The notes: generated by a model from the sequence alone, not told the origin. A stretch of 64,000 nt of DNA from PCC-10605 sp964409355 (GCA_964409355.1 CAYPDC010000004.1:1-64000); one strand, 5' to 3'; numbered from the stretch's first letter, positions 1 to 8,962 are shown. Numbers and translations are program-made.

Positions 1-28
1 GACAGATGCGATCGCACCTATAACTTAA

Positions 29-627
29 TCATGTACTATATAAAGTTGCAAAAAAGAAGTGCGGAATGTAGGTTAAAACCTCCATTACAGAAGTGCCGGG
101 GCTTAAAAAAGTGAGATCGCTTTTTTGCAATAATTGATAACCTTCCACACCGCCAATTTGATAAGCAATTTCCCCCCAAAGAGTATAAGTAGTAACTCCT
201 GTATCTTGATGAATAACGCCATTTTGGGCATCTAAATCTTTGCCATCCATAGCGGCAACTTGTATAGGTTGAGTGGGAATAATCTCTAAGTCAGTAAATC
301 TGTCTAAACCCTCAATGTTACGCCCGGATTTAGCAATATGCCAAATAGCTATCTCATCATGGGTTTTACCACCGCCAAAACTGGTTTCTAGCCGTAAAAT
401 AGGTGAACTGCTACCCTTATTACTCAAACGGGTAAACACTTCTCGAATGAGAGTTTTAATACCATCGGTAGGAAAAGATTGGCAAAAAATAAGTCGGGAT
501 TTTGATAAACTTGAGGCGCTTTTCCTTCTACCACTGATTTTAATTTAGCGGCAAAAAGGTCTAATTGTAAATCTCCTGACAGAATTTCTTGTCTAGGGTA
601 GCAAGTTTGAAAAACGGATTTGAGCAT
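29..627 (-). pseudogene. Truncated, frameshifted DUF499-type AAA ATPase (N-terminal part only)
   Basis: Two overlapping reading frames on this strand join into one recognisable N-terminus. The first starts MLKSVFQTCYPRQEILSGDL at 627. The second continues with LRLETSFGGGKTHDEIA, a Walker A-like phosphate loop of the DUF499 (COG1483) family, near 370. The frames would fuse if one base were restored in the run near 473-479, giving FPTDGIKTLIREVFTRLSNKG across the junction. Family members usually run to about a thousand residues. Here similarity stops before Walker B and the frame closes at 29 with an unrelated tail, so most of the gene is gone. DUF499 proteins are large ATPases often found beside DNA methyltransferases in restriction-like or defence loci; no partner is present here. 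Family assignment is from remembered motif pattern. Confidence 0.7.
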
Positions 628-711
628 TTTTGACCTTAAAATTAGTAGTGGTAGAAGCAGAAAGTAAACGTCATAGTTAACTATGAGTAGGTTTTATATA
701 ACAGAACTCAT

Positions 712-906
712 AAGTGTCCTCATTGTGGATATGAGGACACTAGAGACGCAAACTCCGCCAAGAATATCCTCAAAAAAGCATTGGCTCAACTAGCAAATAC
801 GGTGGGGCACGTCGGAATCAACGCCTCTGGAGAGAATCCCCTCTGCCCTCCTCTAGCAATGGAGGTTGGTAAGGGAACTCGCAGAAAGAGGAAACTCTCT
901 CAGTGA
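712..906 (+). pseudogene. TnpB (IS200/IS605 or IS607 OrfB) C-terminal fossil
   Basis: Translating from 712 gives KCPHCGYEDTRDANSAKNIL followed by KKALAQLANTVGHVGINASG, ending at a TGA at 904-906. This is the C-terminal zinc ribbon and the RDxNxAxNIL segment of TnpB nucleases; the GINASGE stretch is also typical of the family tail. Only one CxxC pair remains and no start or RuvC core precedes it, so this is a remnant. A GC-rich hairpin follows directly (see 908-950), as expected for the right end of such elements, where the guide RNA is encoded. Confidence 0.8.
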
Positions 907-907
907 T

Positions 908-950
908 GGGGAGAATCCCCGCACCTTCAGATCGGGCGGGGCGAATGTCA
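908..950 (+). mobile_element. Right-end hairpin of the decayed TnpB element
   Basis: The bases GAATCCCCGCACC, then TTCAGAT, then CGGGCGGGG and GAATGTCA form an imperfect GC-rich hairpin just after the TnpB fossil. IS200/IS605-type right ends in cyanobacteria commonly look like this, with a closing TGTCA. In intact elements this region encodes the 3' part of the omega RNA. The terminal TCA at 948-950 is also the complement of the hemL stop codon, so the element end and the gene end coincide. Confidence 0.6.
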
Positions 951-2258
951 ACAAATGTCTTTTGAATTAAGCACTTCTTCTGCCATAGCCAAAGTTTGTT
1001 TAATATCTTCCTCCGTATGAGCAATAGAAGTAAAACCAGCCTCGAATTGAGAAGGTGCTAAATAAACGCCTCTTTCGAGCATTCCTCGGTGAAAACGAGC
1101 GAATTTTGCAGTGTCCGCTTTTTTCGCATCACTATAATTGTGAACCTCATCACCAGTAAAAAACATCCCAAACATCCCACTAATATTACTGCCAGTTACT
1201 TTATGTCCTGCATTTTGAGCAATATTTAATAAACCTTCAATTAACTTATTGGTAATGGTTTCTAAATATTCATAGGTACCGGGTTTTTGCAACAATTCAA
1301 GGGTTTTAATTCCTGCTGTCATTGCTAAAGGATTACCCGATAACGTTCCTGCTTGGTACATCGGTCCAGAAGGTGCTACCATTGCCATGATTTCTTTTTT
1401 GCCACCATAAGCTCCCACAGGTAAACCACCGCCAATTACTTTCCCTAAAGTGGTTAAATCGGGAGTGATACCAAATTTGCCTTGCGCACCACCGTAGGAG
1501 ATACGAAAACCAGTCATTACTTCATCAAAAACTAATAAAGCACCATTTTCTTCGGTGAGAACTCTTAAACCTTCTAAGAAACCACCATCTGGGGGAATAA
1601 ATCCAGAGTTACCAACAACTGGCTCAAGAATAACCCCTGCTATTTCATCGGGGTTGTCGGCAAATAATTTTTTCACTGCTTCTAAGTCGTTGTAAGGGGC
1701 AGTTAACGTATCAGCAGTGACACTTTTAGGTACACCCGGAGAGTCAGGAAGTCCTAATGTCGCAACGCCAGAACCTGCTTGAACAAGGAACATATCACCA
1801 TGACCATGATAACACCCTTCAAATTTGATGATCTTGTTTCTACCAGTATAGGCTCTCATTAATCTTAAAACAGAGATACAGGCTTCCGTACCAGAGTTGA
1901 CAAAACGCACCATTTCAACACTAGGCACTGCATCAATCACCATTTCGGCTAAGATGTTTTCTAAATAACAGGGGGCGCCAAAACTTGTACCTTTTTCTAA
2001 TGCTTCAGTTAGGGCTTTAATAACTTCGGGATGAGCGTGTCCACAAATTGCAGGTCCCCATGTGCCGACATAGTCGATATATTTATTGTCATCCACATCC
2101 CAAATATAAGCCCCTTTGACGCGATCGAATACAATAGGTTGCCCCCCTACAGATTTAAAGGCTCTCACAGGGGAGTTAACCCCCCCCGGCATTAGTTTTT
2201 GAGCCGCTGTAAAAATTTCATCGGATTTGGTGGTTTTAAATGATATTGTACTTACCAA
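948..2258 (-). CDS. hemL: Glutamate-1-semialdehyde 2,1-aminomutase
   Basis: This PLP enzyme converts glutamate-1-semialdehyde into 5-aminolevulinate, the second step of the C5 route to heme, chlorophyll and bilins. The 436 residues match the usual length. Visible family marks are QKLMPGGVNSPVRAF near the N-terminus, CYHGHGD in the middle, and TLGKVIGGGLPVGAYGG, whose lysine binds PLP. The start is a TTG at 2256-2258: it gives the expected MVSTISFKTTKSDEIF N-terminus, and AAGGAG lies just upstream; no ATG fits. The stop codon coincides with the end of a decayed TnpB element, so the last few residues may have been reshaped. hemA, the preceding enzyme, lies far away at 35031. Confidence 0.97.
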   Translation of the reverse strand: MVSTISFKTTKSDEIFTAAQKLMPGGVNSPVRAFKSVGGQPIVFDRVKGAYIWDVDDNKYIDYVGTWGPAICGHAHPEVIKALTEALEKGTSFGAPCYLENILAEMVIDAVPSVEMVRFVNSGTEACISVLRLMRAYTGRNKIIKFEGCYHGHGDMFLVQAGSGVATLGLPDSPGVPKSVTADTLTAPYNDLEAVKKLFADNPDEIAGVILEPVVGNSGFIPPDGGFLEGLRVLTEENGALLVFDEVMTGFRISYGGAQGKFGITPDLTTLGKVIGGGLPVGAYGGKKEIMAMVAPSGPMYQAGTLSGNPLAMTAGIKTLELLQKPGTYEYLETITNKLIEGLLNIAQNAGHKVTGSNISGMFGMFFTGDEVHNYSDAKKADTAKFARFHRGMLERGVYLAPSQFEAGFTSIAHTEEDIKQTLAMAEEVLNSKDIC

Positions 2259-2331
2259 AATTAGCTCCTTATATTTTACTCTGATTTTTATTTATGATCT
2301 CTCTATTTTACTGACATCTGGACTTTAGTGG

Positions 2332-2350
2332 GAACTTCCCTGCGGGGAGT
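2332..2350. other. Small hairpin upstream of hemL
   Basis: AACTTCCC, a TGC loop and GGGGAGTT form an eight-pair stem (one G-T pair) in the spacer between hemL and the glutaminase gene. It could terminate the glutaminase transcript or belong to a repeat; there is no T-run to decide. Confidence 0.35.
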
Positions 2351-2440
2351 TGTGGTAATTGTGTTCTTTTTTCTCGTTTTGATAAATAGACATCTGGTAA
2401 AAATCAACCTTTTTTCTTAGTATTTTGAGCTTCTAGCCCG

Positions 2441-2528
2441 AATTAGATAAATTAGGATTAAAAATCAATTTATCTATTTTTTTTATCAATATCTATCAAT
2501 TTTCACTCCGAATACTTCTAACTCAGGT
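2441..2528 (+). repeat. Partial copy of dispersed family A repeat
   Basis: The stretch ATAAATTAGGATTAAAAATC through TATCAATTTTCACTCCGAA to CTCAGGT matches the right half of the full copy at 49356-49533. The polypurine left half is missing and a few bases are inserted before the terminal ACTCAGGT. It ends just outside the glutaminase stop codon. Confidence 0.7.
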
Positions 2529-4384
2529 TAGTTTGTGGCGAAACTACTAATTTCTGCACTATTTCTTTTAATGGTTTTCGCTAAACTTTTGCCAAGAATT
2601 TTTAACAAATTAAGATAAATTTCTGGTCTTTTATGTATTAAATCATTCAATTTGTCATATTTTAGAATATAGCAAGTCACATCATTATCGGCAATCACGT
2701 CCGCAGTTCTTTTTCCACTGTCAAATAGCCCTAACTCCCCAAAACACATTCCGGAGATATATGTTGTTAATCGTTTTTTTTGCTTAGTATGCAACATTTT
2801 TATATATACTGTTGCATTTCCTTGGGCTAATAAAAACAGTCGATCGGAATTATCTCCTTGACGAATGATTATATCTTGATTTTGATAATATTTTTCTTGC
2901 AATAACGGTTTAATTATATCTAATTCTTCTTGGGGAAAATTTTGAAAAATATCCATATCGGATAAGGATAATTTTTCTTTGCTCTCTTGCTTTGGAATTG
3001 AATATTGAGATAGCAAATTATTTTCGCACCATTCTAAAGCATTATCAAGATCCTTTGTAAAGTTTAAATCTAACCATCCTTGAGTCTTGAGTTTTTGCTG
3101 AATATGTACGGGAATGGCGGATAAAATAAAGGAAATTTTCTCATCGGACAATGTACCTTTCGTGCTATTTAACAAAGATATAGCACTATTATTAACATTA
3201 TTTACACGGTGACAGTCAAGGATTATATATTTAATATCTTCGGCATAATCTTCGTAATTTTCAAATAGATGACGTAACAAATTTTCCATACTGGAAAAAT
3301 ATAAGTCTCCTTGCAATTCATAAATTACTATTTTACTTCCATTTTCTTCGAGAATCTCTTTTTCCCGTTGAAGGCGTTGTTTTTTAGAGGACACGATCGC
3401 GCCTGTGTAAGTTCTGCGGATGACTGACTCAGCGATAGTGTGAATGTCAAAAATATGAAAATTAAACCGATTAGAAATATCTTCACAAACTTTTAAACCA
3501 CGAACACTATTACCCAATTCATCTAAAGGAGGAGAAAATGTGCCAATTCCAAATTGTGCAGGTAAAACGGCAATAATACCGCCTCCCACCCCACTTTTAG
3601 CGGGTAAACCCACGTTATAAAGCCATTCTCCCGAAAAGTTATACATTCCACAACTTGTCATAACACTGAGAATTGACTTAATAATTTCTGGTTCAAAAAC
3701 TTGTTTCCCCGTTAAAGGATTAAGCCCATTATTCGCTAGGGTTGCAGACATAATCGCTAAATCTTTTGCTGTCACTAAAATTGAGCATTGACGAAAATAT
3801 ATTTCTACATGATCTTGTATCGGTTCGTCAATCATTCCTGAATTTAACTCTAAATAGGCGATCGCACGATTTCGATGGCCTGTGGCGCTTTCCGACTGGT
3901 AAACTGCTTCATCAATACTTAGAGAATGGCCGACAAAATCTTCAAATAAATTAAGAATGCGTTGAAAACGTTGTTGGGGTGAATCCCCTTGAATTAACGC
4001 AGTAGTTGCGATCGCCCCTGCATTAACCATAGGATTGTAAGGACGATTATTTACCTCATCAAAAATAATCGAGTTAAAAGCCTCTCCTGTCGGTTCTACG
4101 CCAACTTTCTGCATCACCTTTTCTTTGCCATGATCAGCTAAAGCTAAACCGTAAACAAATGCCTTAGAGATAGATTGAATGGTAAAAGGATATTCCGCAT
4201 CACCTATTTGATAAATAGTGCCATCTGTGCTACAAAAACAAATTCCAAATAAATTCGGGTCAACTTTTGCCAGTTGGGGGATATAATCAGCAGGTTTTCC
4301 TTGATTTAAAGTGGAATATTTCAGGTAAATCTCCTTTAGAGAGGAGAATATCGGCGATTTTGTCATGAATGTATAGTAGATCAA
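2528..4384 (-). CDS. glsA: Glutaminase fused to STAS and cyclic-nucleotide-binding domains
   Basis: The protein hydrolyses glutamine to glutamate and ammonia through a serine-dependent glutaminase domain, roughly residues 7-305, with the SISKAF (SxxK) nucleophile motif and LPAKSGVGGGI. A STAS-like domain follows at about 350-455 (YIILDCHRVNNVNNSAISLL), then a cNMP-binding domain at about 485-605 (IIIRQGDNSDRLFLLAQG and FGELGLFDSGKRTADVIA). Standalone glutaminases are near 305 residues, so the 618-residue length is due to the fusion. The domain order suggests that nucleotide or protein signals gate activity; this is inference. The listed start gives MIYYTF; the ATG six codons later (4366, MTKSPIFS) is equally likely. 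It is transcribed alone. Confidence 0.9.
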   Translation of the reverse strand: MIYYTFMTKSPIFSSLKEIYLKYSTLNQGKPADYIPQLAKVDPNLFGICFCSTDGTIYQIGDAEYPFTIQSISKAFVYGLALADHGKEKVMQKVGVEPTGEAFNSIIFDEVNNRPYNPMVNAGAIATTALIQGDSPQQRFQRILNLFEDFVGHSLSIDEAVYQSESATGHRNRAIAYLELNSGMIDEPIQDHVEIYFRQCSILVTAKDLAIMSATLANNGLNPLTGKQVFEPEIIKSILSVMTSCGMYNFSGEWLYNVGLPAKSGVGGGIIAVLPAQFGIGTFSPPLDELGNSVRGLKVCEDISNRFNFHIFDIHTIAESVIRRTYTGAIVSSKKQRLQREKEILEENGSKIVIYELQGDLYFSSMENLLRHLFENYEDYAEDIKYIILDCHRVNNVNNSAISLLNSTKGTLSDEKISFILSAIPVHIQQKLKTQGWLDLNFTKDLDNALEWCENNLLSQYSIPKQESKEKLSLSDMDIFQNFPQEELDIIKPLLQEKYYQNQDIIIRQGDNSDRLFLLAQGNATVYIKMLHTKQKKRLTTYISGMCFGELGLFDSGKRTADVIADNDVTCYILKYDKLNDLIHKRPEIYLNLLKILGKSLAKTIKRNSAEISSFATN

Positions 4385-4840
4385 TTATCTTGTTTTGCAG
4401 AATTTGCAGAATAGGGTGAATTTTAATAAACCACTATTATTTTTTAAGTATTACTTGATACAAAATGATCAAAAATCCTTAGCTAAATCTCCCAATAGAC
4501 ATCGACCTAATTTATTTTTCCGAAGGCTCGTAGTAAGGGCTTTAGCCCTTAAAATGCCCATTGTTGGAGAAGTCAATAATATCTCAATACGCTACACAAT
4601 ACATCAAAACTATATAAATAAAAGAATTTAGTGTGTATTGCAATACAAATGTACAAGGTAAAATTCGATTATATTAAGTTTTGTTACAGTGAATATGAGA
4701 ATTTTAACCCTTATGTTAAATAAAACATTAAGAAAAACAGTAGTTTTCCATCTATTCTTTTTTATCGGTTAGAATTTTTAGCATCTTAAAAATTAGAAAA
4801 TAGTTTACAATTCTTAATAGTGTCCAGGGAGGTTAGGGGG
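4385..4840. other. Spacer with one palindrome, no gene seen
   Basis: This divergent spacer separates the glutaminase gene from the 4841 gene. AAGGGC-TTTA-GCCCTT at 4535-4550 is a short palindrome followed by ATTGTTGGAGAAGTC, a motif that recurs inverted near 41205. The open frames here have no family resemblance. Promoters for both neighbours must lie here, but no site could be pinned down. Confidence 0.5.
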
Positions 4841-5077
4841 ATGATTCCTTATTTTTCTTTTGATTCCAACTTATTTAACGATAATGATCATGACAGAGTT
4901 TCGGCAGAAATGGTAGCGGCGGCGATCGCATCTTTGGTGGAAATTGCTCGTTATCAAGGTAAATCCTTAGAGGATTTAATTACAGAGGTATTGGCAGAAG
5001 ATCAAATATTAGATCAAGGGCAAAGACATTGGTTAAGTAAAATAGTAACTCAGGCTTGGAAAAGTTTTACTGATTAA
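4841..5077 (+). CDS. Small conserved-looking protein of unknown function
   Basis: A 78-residue acidic protein, MIPYFSFDSNLFNDNDHDRV, then an alanine-rich helix (AEMVAAAIASLVEIARYQ) and a polar tail. The ATG at 4841 is chosen over an in-frame GTG at 4820 because AGGGAGG sits eight bases before it. It lies 41 bases upstream of the dihydroorotase-like gene on the same strand, so the two are probably cotranscribed. I recognise no catalytic motif. A partner or regulatory role with its neighbour is a guess from position only. Confidence 0.75.
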   Translation: MIPYFSFDSNLFNDNDHDRVSAEMVAAAIASLVEIARYQGKSLEDLITEVLAEDQILDQGQRHWLSKIVTQAWKSFTD

Positions 5078-5118
5078 TTATTAAAGATCAAGACTTTTTC
5101 AGTGTTATTGAGTTGTAC

Positions 5119-6378
5119 ATGGGAACAAAGGTGAATCAAACACTGCTTTTTCAACAAATTAGAACATTAGATCCAGTCTCAGGATTTGATCAAGTCACAG
5201 ATGTCTCAATCGAGAATAATATTATTCAAGAAATTAGCCCGAAAATCGAGGTAAATGATAATATCAAAATAGTCGATGGTACTGGTTTAATTTTAGCACC
5301 GGCTTTAGTGGACTTATTTTGTCAGAGTGGTGAACCGGGATACGAAGAAAGAGAAACCATTACTAGCTTAGATGCCTCCGCTTCATCAGGAGGAGTGTCA
5401 CGGGTGGCAATTTTACCCAATACTCTCCCTGTGATGGATAATCCCAATATGGTGGCATGGATTAAGAGTCAAACTAGCTATTTACCAACCAAGTTCTACT
5501 GTTGGGGGGGATTAACCAAAAATCTACAGGGTGACACCATTGCTGAGTTAGCAGATTTAGCCGCCGCAGGGGTAATTGGCTTTACGGATAATCGTCCCCA
5601 TAGTAATTTACAACTGGTACGCAAGGCATTAGAATACGCTCTCCCCTTTAATTTACCTATTGCCCTTTCTCCCACTAATCTACAGTTAAAAGGAAAAGGT
5701 GTGGTGAGAGAATGTCGTACTTCTGTGCGTCTGGGTTTATTGGGGAATCCTGAAATTGCGGAAACAGTTGCCATCGCATCTTTATTAGAAATAGTGGCGT
5801 TGACAACAACTCCTGTACATATAATGAATATTTCTACCGCTAGGGGAGTAGAATTAATTAAAAGGGCAAAAGAGAAACAATTACCCGTTACTGCTAGTGT
5901 TAATTGGCATCATCTTCTTCTCAATGTCGAAACCATTGCTAGTTATAACCCTCATCTACGTTTTGAACCCCCTTTAGGTACAGAAATTGACCGTTTAGCC
6001 TTATTGGAAGGAGTAAAAACAGGAGTGATAGATGCGATCGCCCTTAATCATACTCCTTATACTTATGAAGAAAAAACCCTTGCCTTTGAGGATACTCCTC
6101 CGGGGGCGATTAGTTTAGAATTAGCATTACCCTTACTGTGGCAAAACCTTGTCATCACGGGAGAATTATCTGCTGAGATACTATGGAAAGCCTTAAGTGT
6201 CAATCCCTTAAAATGTTTATATCAAGAACCGATTAAGCTACAAGTAGGACAAAATGCCGAATTAATCACCTTTTCGCCTCAGCAATCATGGCAAGTTACC
6301 CCGTCTATGTTGAAATCTTTATCCTATAATACCTACTGGTTAGATAAGGAAATTAAGGGCAAAGTTCTTCAATCCTAA
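5119..6378 (+). CDS. Dihydroorotase-like amidohydrolase with degenerate metal site
   Basis: The 419-residue protein aligns by pattern with type I dihydroorotases (PyrC), which close carbamoyl-aspartate to dihydroorotate. The fold marks are present: VDGTGLILAPALVDL, then GEPGYEERETI, ILPNTLPVMDN and HTPYTYEEK. The catalytic residues are not: the HxH metal motif normally in the PGxxDxHxH position reads VDLFCQSG here, and the catalytic aspartate of the DHAPH-type motif reads LNHTPY. It therefore resembles the inactive PyrC' that scaffolds aspartate transcarbamoylase in Pseudomonas. A catalytically competent dihydroorotase would have to be elsewhere. The ATG at 5119 is preferred over a TTG two codons upstream. 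Often annotated simply as dihydroorotase. Confidence 0.85.
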   Translation: MGTKVNQTLLFQQIRTLDPVSGFDQVTDVSIENNIIQEISPKIEVNDNIKIVDGTGLILAPALVDLFCQSGEPGYEERETITSLDASASSGGVSRVAILPNTLPVMDNPNMVAWIKSQTSYLPTKFYCWGGLTKNLQGDTIAELADLAAAGVIGFTDNRPHSNLQLVRKALEYALPFNLPIALSPTNLQLKGKGVVRECRTSVRLGLLGNPEIAETVAIASLLEIVALTTTPVHIMNISTARGVELIKRAKEKQLPVTASVNWHHLLLNVETIASYNPHLRFEPPLGTEIDRLALLEGVKTGVIDAIALNHTPYTYEEKTLAFEDTPPGAISLELALPLLWQNLVITGELSAEILWKALSVNPLKCLYQEPIKLQVGQNAELITFSPQQSWQVTPSMLKSLSYNTYWLDKEIKGKVLQS

Positions 6379-6480
6379 TTGACAAATCGCCCAAATTTGA
6401 TTAATAATAGGTATATTCCTAATTCCTAATTCCCCCCCTCCCTCCTTTAGGGGGGGGGTCACAAGGGCAAGTTTTGCGAT

Positions 6481-7899
6481 CTATTTGATGGTTTTTCTTG
6501 TTAGTTTTGCCTTTAATTCCCCCTTAATGCGATTTAAAATCGAGGTTTCATCTAAAGAATTAATAATATTTTCCACCACGGCAAGAGGCCCATTTTCTCC
6601 CCAGGATGCCCCATTCGCTAAATAAACCTTACAAACCTGCCCAATGGTATAAGTGGAAACCCCAGTAAATGCTCCTTGGGCGATGGCAACTGACATATAA
6701 GGTACAACAGTTAAACCGCCAGAAACCGATGCACTTAACCCTAAAATCCCCTTGAGAGAACTTAAACCGAAGGTTACTAACACATCACTAGCTGTAATTC
6801 CCCCTAAACTAAGGGCTATTTTTTGTAATAGTTTCACGGCACTTCGTTGAGTCATGGGTATATTATAAAGTTGAGATAATCGCAAAATCATCACTACGTC
6901 AATAATTGCCCCAGTGAATAAATCGATCACTGTCACTGGATTCAGTGCGATCGCAGTTGCTTTGGTCATGACCGTTTGTTGTATAATTTTTTCAGCTTCT
7001 TGATCTCGATAGAGGAGTTTTCTTTCCACTAAACGCTGATTAATTTCACCAGTAGATAACATAGTATTCAAAGCCACCAAAGACTTACCTTCTTGATGGA
7101 GAATTTCTAAAATTTTTAACTGTAAATCGCTGATGTGTGGTTTTCCCCGTTGCCGTGTCACTTTGACTTTTCCTTCCTTATCTTTTATCGCCACTGCCTC
7201 CAAAGGAGAAGCCGACACCATGACAATTTCATCCGGAGACAACAATTCTCTCACCCTCACATCTCTAATGGTAGAATAAATTTCGAGGCGATCGGCAAGG
7301 GGATACTGATCAATCTTATTAAACACCAAAATCATCGGCTTACCCACCTCTCGCAATTGACACAACGCTTGATACTCAACTCTCGTAATATCTCCAGCAA
7401 TGACAAACAAAATTAAATCCACCTCTGAAGCAATATCATGAGCTAATTTTTCCCTCGTTTCCCCATCAATTTCATCAATACCCGGAGTGTCAATTAACTG
7501 AATTTGCACATTTTCCGAACCTTTAATTAATCTTTGGATATTTTGTTCCCCATTACCGATACTTTCGCTACTTAAACGCCAATTCGTTTGCTCAATTTCT
7601 CTTGTAACCCCGTGCAATGGACCTGTAATAAATATTTCTTGTCCAATTAAAGCATTTAAAATACTGGATTTACCTTTCCCTACCATCCCAAAAGCCGCAA
7701 TTTGAATCACGGAATCGTCTAATTTCCGTAACATCTCATTCAAATGAGTAATTTCTGCTTCTAAACCCTTTCTTTCTTCTTCTTTCAGATCCAAATTTAA
7801 CAATAAATTGCGTAAAGATTCCTGTGCCTTTTGATAGTTAATCTCTCCCTGCCAATGGGCAAAGTCAATAATTGCATTTTCCCAATCTTCTTCTCGCAT
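6481..7899 (-). CDS. Era-like GTPase with C-terminal DUF697 domain
   Basis: A 472-residue GTPase. The first 60 residues are a charged, helical, probably coiled-coil region. The G domain then shows G1 GMVGKGKSS, G3 DTPGID and G4 NKID. The C-terminal third (about 300-460) is the DUF697 region, rich in hydrophobic segments such as AIALNPVTVIDLFTGAIIDV, likely to associate with membrane. Such GTP-binding proteins are widespread in cyanobacteria without a settled role; membrane remodelling or transport is inferred from dynamin-like and Era-like relatives. It is convergent with the dihydroorotase-like gene and the strand partner of the orphan methylase-domain gene upstream. Confidence 0.85.
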   Translation of the reverse strand: MREEDWENAIIDFAHWQGEINYQKAQESLRNLLLNLDLKEEERKGLEAEITHLNEMLRKLDDSVIQIAAFGMVGKGKSSILNALIGQEIFITGPLHGVTREIEQTNWRLSSESIGNGEQNIQRLIKGSENVQIQLIDTPGIDEIDGETREKLAHDIASEVDLILFVIAGDITRVEYQALCQLREVGKPMILVFNKIDQYPLADRLEIYSTIRDVRVRELLSPDEIVMVSASPLEAVAIKDKEGKVKVTRQRGKPHISDLQLKILEILHQEGKSLVALNTMLSTGEINQRLVERKLLYRDQEAEKIIQQTVMTKATAIALNPVTVIDLFTGAIIDVVMILRLSQLYNIPMTQRSAVKLLQKIALSLGGITASDVLVTFGLSSLKGILGLSASVSGGLTVVPYMSVAIAQGAFTGVSTYTIGQVCKVYLANGASWGENGPLAVVENIINSLDETSILNRIKGELKAKLTRKTIK

Positions 7900-7937
7900 A
7901 AAGACTACTTATAACTATATTTTTGTTACTATCTTTT

Positions 7938-8471
7938 CTAATTGGAATCAACTCTATCATTAAAGGCTTCGCAATGGATTTGATATAGTTTTTCTGGGGG
8001 TTGATTATTGACGGCGATCGCTTCTAATCTATTTAAATCATAAGCTGTAGGGGAGGTGCGATCAATCAATAACTTTCTAATACTAGATTGCAGATTATAA
8101 GTCTCATCGAAAGTTTTACGGGGATTAACCAACATTAACTGGTTATAGTCTTTAGTTGCCAGTAATAAAAAATCAGTAGTACGTTTACCTAATCCAGAAG
8201 CAAGAGATTTAAGACGAGTGGACGCATGACTAGGAGATAGCCATTCCGAGGCTTTTAATTCAAAGAGAATAATTTGTAACTTACCTTCTCCTTCATCAGC
8301 GATCAGATAAACTTGGTTAATAGCTTCTTGATTACGAGGCGATAGATCTAAATCAGCAATATCAAGGATGTTAGCAGAGGTATTATAGCCTAATTGTTGA
8401 AAAATGGAGGCTATATTGTTAGGGGAGTTAAGGGTGCGTAGATCGTCTAATTTAAGGTGTCTGGTAGGCAT
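7938..8471 (-). pseudogene. Orphan N-terminal domain of an Eco57I-type methylase/restriction enzyme
   Basis: The 177 residues begin MPTRHLKLDDLRTLNSPNN and contain DFLLLATKDYNQLMLVNPRK and IRKLLIDRTSPTAYDLNRLE. This is the conserved N-terminal module I associate with large cyanobacterial type IIG (Eco57I-like) DNA methylase-endonucleases of about a thousand residues. The frame ends after IHCEAFNDRVDSN, where full-length proteins continue into the methylase core, and nothing downstream on this strand resembles it. It is either a truncated relic or a standalone domain. The open frame is intact and has a normal ATG, so expression is possible. The assignment rests on remembered family pattern. 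Confidence 0.6.
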
Positions 8472-8587
8472 TTATTTTGTATGTGAGGAATTATATTTTT
8501 GATAAGAAGAATTGATATTATAGCGTTTATCTGAATGATGAGGTACAATCTAGGATAGAAATTTTAAATCATATCAACATTAATGTA

Positions 8588-8962
8588 ATGCGTCCTTATT
8601 CTTTGGATTTAAGACAAAAAATCGTCCATGCTCGTGAAAAGCAACAATTATCCATTCGTCAATTAGCCAAAATTTTTGGTGTGGCAAAAAGTTTTGTCCA
8701 AAAAATACTCAAGCAATATAAAGAGACTGGAGATCTTAAACCCCTTCATTCTGGGGGAAGACCACCAAAAATAAATCCTGAACAAACTGTAGTGCTTTTA
8801 GAAATTATCGACACCAATAATGATGCGACTTTGTCCGAATTAAGGGAATTATTTGAACAAAAAACTGGACTTAAACTCAGTACATCTACCATTAACAGAA
8901 TCAGTCATAAATTTGACTATACTGTCAAAAAAAAAGCTCTACGCTACAGAAAAACACACTGA
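8588..8962 (+). pseudogene. IS630 transposase, N-terminal helix-turn-helix part
   Basis: The 124 residues start MRPYSLDLRQKIVHAREKQQ and carry the paired helix-turn-helix of IS630 transposases (SIRQLAKIFGVAKSFVQKIL, then GGRPPKI and the ETGLKLS-type second domain). The frame stops soon after a run of nine A at 8930-8938. Moving to the +1 frame there continues with KLYATEKHTERVQEKRGQYW, the expected next segment, so the pair would be joined by slippage or represents a decayed frameshift. The catalytic DDE core is absent from both parts. Confidence 0.85.

Noticed and set aside
4395..4631. Open frame of 78 codons in the glutaminase upstream spacer
   Set aside because: It includes a palindromic repeat, has no ribosome site and shows no protein-like pattern.
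5113..5118. TTG start for the dihydroorotase-like gene
   Set aside because: An ATG two codons later is a stronger start with no loss of conserved sequence.
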